From positions 1 through 6,817 of the forward strand of contig JASHYD010000086.1 in assembly GCA_030043175.1 (NCBI GenBank): a stretch of DNA of 6,817 bases, in the 5' to 3' direction. Numbering within the stretch: the stretch's first letter is position 1; each line of letters begins with the position of its first letter. Origin of the DNA: Xanthobacteraceae bacterium. Its GTDB lineage: Bacteria > Pseudomonadota > Alphaproteobacteria > Rhizobiales > Xanthobacteraceae. Below, piece after piece: positions 5,829 to 6,817 of the stretch. The notes under the pieces are model-generated. The model had not been told where the DNA came from, made no database searches, and saw only the letters and a program-made list of their open reading frames with translations. Made by a program: the position numbers and the translations under genes.

Positions 5829-6047
5829 AAATTGCAAGGAACCGGTTTTGCTGGCCTCGATAGCAAGCCCGCATCGCGGCAGCGTCAGCCCGGTGCGCGC
5901 CAGCTCCATGCGGCAATCGGCACACGACGGCGTTCCGAGCTGATATCCCGCCTGCTCGCAATTGTGGTCCGCCATCATCGCTTCGAGGACGATGCCGCCG
6001 CTGCGGGCGCAGCCCGTGAGCATGGCCGCCACAACCAAGACCGGCAT
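5814..6047 (-). CDS. Small putative lipoprotein, 77 aa
   Basis: The protein begins MPVLVVAAMLTGC, a short signal with lipobox LTGC (Cys13 as the lipidated residue), so it would be anchored in a membrane facing the periplasm. Residues 27-49 carry D-x2-C-x3-G-x3-GT-x5-CRMEL (Cys30, Cys45), a pattern I recall from small rhizobial envelope proteins of unknown function. The C-terminal tail is odd. The last residues (RYIQ) are encoded by dyad site 4, which suggests that the original end was lost and the frame now runs into the cupin promoter. No clear Shine-Dalgarno precedes ATG 6047. It could be a decayed gene. It points the same way as the cupin gene, with its stop 39 bp before the cupin start. 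Confidence 0.5.
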   Translation of the reverse strand: MPVLVVAAMLTGCARSGGIVLEAMMADHNCEQAGYQLGTPSCADCRMELARTGLTLPRCGLAIEASKTGSLQFRYIQ

Positions 6048-6319
6048 TAGCCGTCACAAGGTGCGCCAGACCCCGGCTGCCTGCGGCCCGAGCCGCGCGG
6101 GCAGCTTCCCCGCAAGCGCGCAGGAACGCATCACGTCGCTTGCGATACTGCCGGCGATCGGCGGCGTCGAAATATTTCGGCGGCCAGGCCTTTCGGCCGC
6201 CGCGAAGTAACCACCGCGTGCACACTCTGCCGCTGCACTGTTGCCTTGATATCACACCGGCCGGAAATAGCGGTCAGTCGGGACTCCGACATTGACAGGC
6301 CCGGTTTGGAATGGAATCT

Positions 6320-6343
6320 CGTAATGTCTTAGTAAATACAGCG
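6320..6343. promoter_or_regulatory. 24-bp dyad, site 5 (degenerate): CGTAATGT-N8-ATACAGCG
   Basis: The right half ATACAGCG differs from ATATAGCG at one base, and the left half CGTAATGT is weaker, but the 24-bp length is kept. It lies 22 bp upstream of the porin GTG. As in sites 1 and 3, the right half is followed by TG. A TTGACA at 6292-6297 could be a -35 element, but no good -10 sits at the right spacing. The 6048-6319 stretch otherwise holds no supported gene. Confidence 0.4.
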
Positions 6344-6350
6344 TGTAATA

Positions 6351-6358
6351 AGGGGGGG
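6351..6358 (+). promoter_or_regulatory. Purine-rich ribosome binding site for the porin GTG start
   Basis: AGGGGGGG lies 7 nt upstream of GTG 6366. This, plus a clean signal peptide immediately after, supports the GTG start. Confidence 0.5.
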
Positions 6359-6365
6359 CTGACAA

Positions 6366-6817
6366 GTGAGAACCGCAAGGCGTATCCTATTGGCGTGTAC
6401 GGCGGTGGTCGCCGTTGCGACATCCGCACGGGCCGCCGATGCTCCGCTCCCCGATGCTTCGCTCCCCTATCCGACTAAGGCCGCGCCGCCCACCAGCACA
6501 GCCTGCACGAGCTTTGAGGATTTCCGCGACACCGATTGCTCGCTGACCTGGCACGGCATCACCCTGTACGGTGCGTATGACATCGGCGCGGGTTGGGTCA
6601 GTCACGGCACACCCCCAAACGGCCTCAATTATGAAGGAGAATCGCTGGTCAACCGGAATGGCAACAGTTCTCGATTCCTGATCGCGCCGAACAACCTGTC
6701 GCAGACGGGTCTGGGCATCAAGGGCATAGAAGAGATTGCGTATGGCTGGTCCGCCGTGTTCAACGCTTCGACCGGCATCAATCCGAATTCCGGTCAGCTT
6801 GCCAGCGCGCCGGGCAC
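6366..6817 (+). CDS. Outer-membrane porin, N-terminal part (runs off the window)
   Basis: The first 150 codons are present and open to the window end. A signal peptide (RTARRILLACTAVVAVATSA, likely cut after ARA at about residue 24) is followed by a short linker and then a Gram-negative trimeric porin barrel. The first strand is LTWHGITLYGAYDIGAGW. Later come SRFLIAPNNLSQTGLGIKGIEEIAYGWSAVFNASTG, matching the usual S-R-x-G-x-(K/R)-G-x-E-(D/E) hairpin of general porins. It would form a diffusion channel for small solutes in the outer membrane. It resembles bradyrhizobial porins of the Porin_4 type; full members are roughly 350-500 residues. The mature N-terminus contains a 15-bp direct repeat (6438-6467, encoding DAPLP DASLP). 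Dyad site 5 lies just upstream. The substrate cannot be told from this fragment. Confidence 0.85.
   Translation, partial: MRTARRILLACTAVVAVATSARAADAPLPDASLPYPTKAAPPTSTACTSFEDFRDTDCSLTWHGITLYGAYDIGAGWVSHGTPPNGLNYEGESLVNRNGNSSRFLIAPNNLSQTGLGIKGIEEIAYGWSAVFNASTGINPNSGQLASAPG

Noticed and set aside
5797..6255. Minus-strand 152-codon frame upstream of and overlapping the lipoprotein
   Set aside because: It overlaps the lipoprotein in another frame; the unique part (Arg/Ala-rich, about 6050-6200) is not recognisable as a family and could be chance in high-GC DNA.
568..6343. The dyads as Xer/dif-like recombination sites flanking cassettes
   Set aside because: Arm-spacer-arm layout is similar, but arms and spacer length do not match known dif consensus and the sites lie in promoter positions; kept only as an alternative.
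6292..6343. TTGACA at 6292-6297 as the -35 of a sigma-70 porin promoter
   Set aside because: No acceptable -10 hexamer at 16-18 bp spacing; not listed as a separate feature.

Overview
The window looks like part of an alphaproteobacterial chromosome, most likely Bradyrhizobium or a close relative. The reasons are the high GC content, the GTG and TTG starts, a bradyrhizobial-style porin, a DUF2325 protein of the rhizobial type, and a small lipoprotein with a motif I recall from rhizobia. This taxonomic call is inference. It reads as an accessory or decaying region, with several broken genes among a few intact ones. I see no transposase, integrase, tRNA, rRNA or CRISPR array.

Layout, left to right. 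(1) 7-420 (-): an intact 137-aa protein of unknown function with a TTG start and a strong Shine-Dalgarno. (2) About 650-1943: the broken remains of two different aldehyde dehydrogenase genes lying tail to tail. One is on the + strand (650-1178, many frameshifts) and one on the - strand (1943-1167, an internal stop). A 15-bp inverted repeat (643-657 / 2042-2056) brackets this block. (3) 2071-2481 (-): a 136-aa protein that looks like a distant paralogue of the first gene. (4) 2684-3158 (+): an unrecognised gene of about 157 codons, split by what looks like one extra G. (5) 3276-4592 (+): an intact DUF2325 protein with a Cys/His-rich N-terminal domain and a central coiled coil. (6) 4593-5024: a convergent intergenic stretch with no gene I can support. 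(7) 5025-5774 (-): a secreted double-cupin protein. (8) 5814-6047 (-): a small putative lipoprotein. (9) 6366 to the window end (+): the N-terminal third or so of an outer-membrane porin.

The most interesting feature is not a gene. A 24-bp dyad, CGCTATAT-N8-ATATAGCG with small variations, occurs five times (568-591, 2645-2668, 3253-3276, 5805-5828, 6320-6343). All five lie in gene-start regions: upstream of the two paralogues and/or the split gene, at the start of the DUF2325 gene, upstream of the cupin gene, and upstream of the porin gene. The copy at 3253-3276 is a perfect 11-bp inverted repeat around GG. The simplest reading is that one unidentified dimeric regulator controls a local set of envelope and unknown-function genes. 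No obvious regulator gene is in the window, and no known regulator's box matches convincingly.
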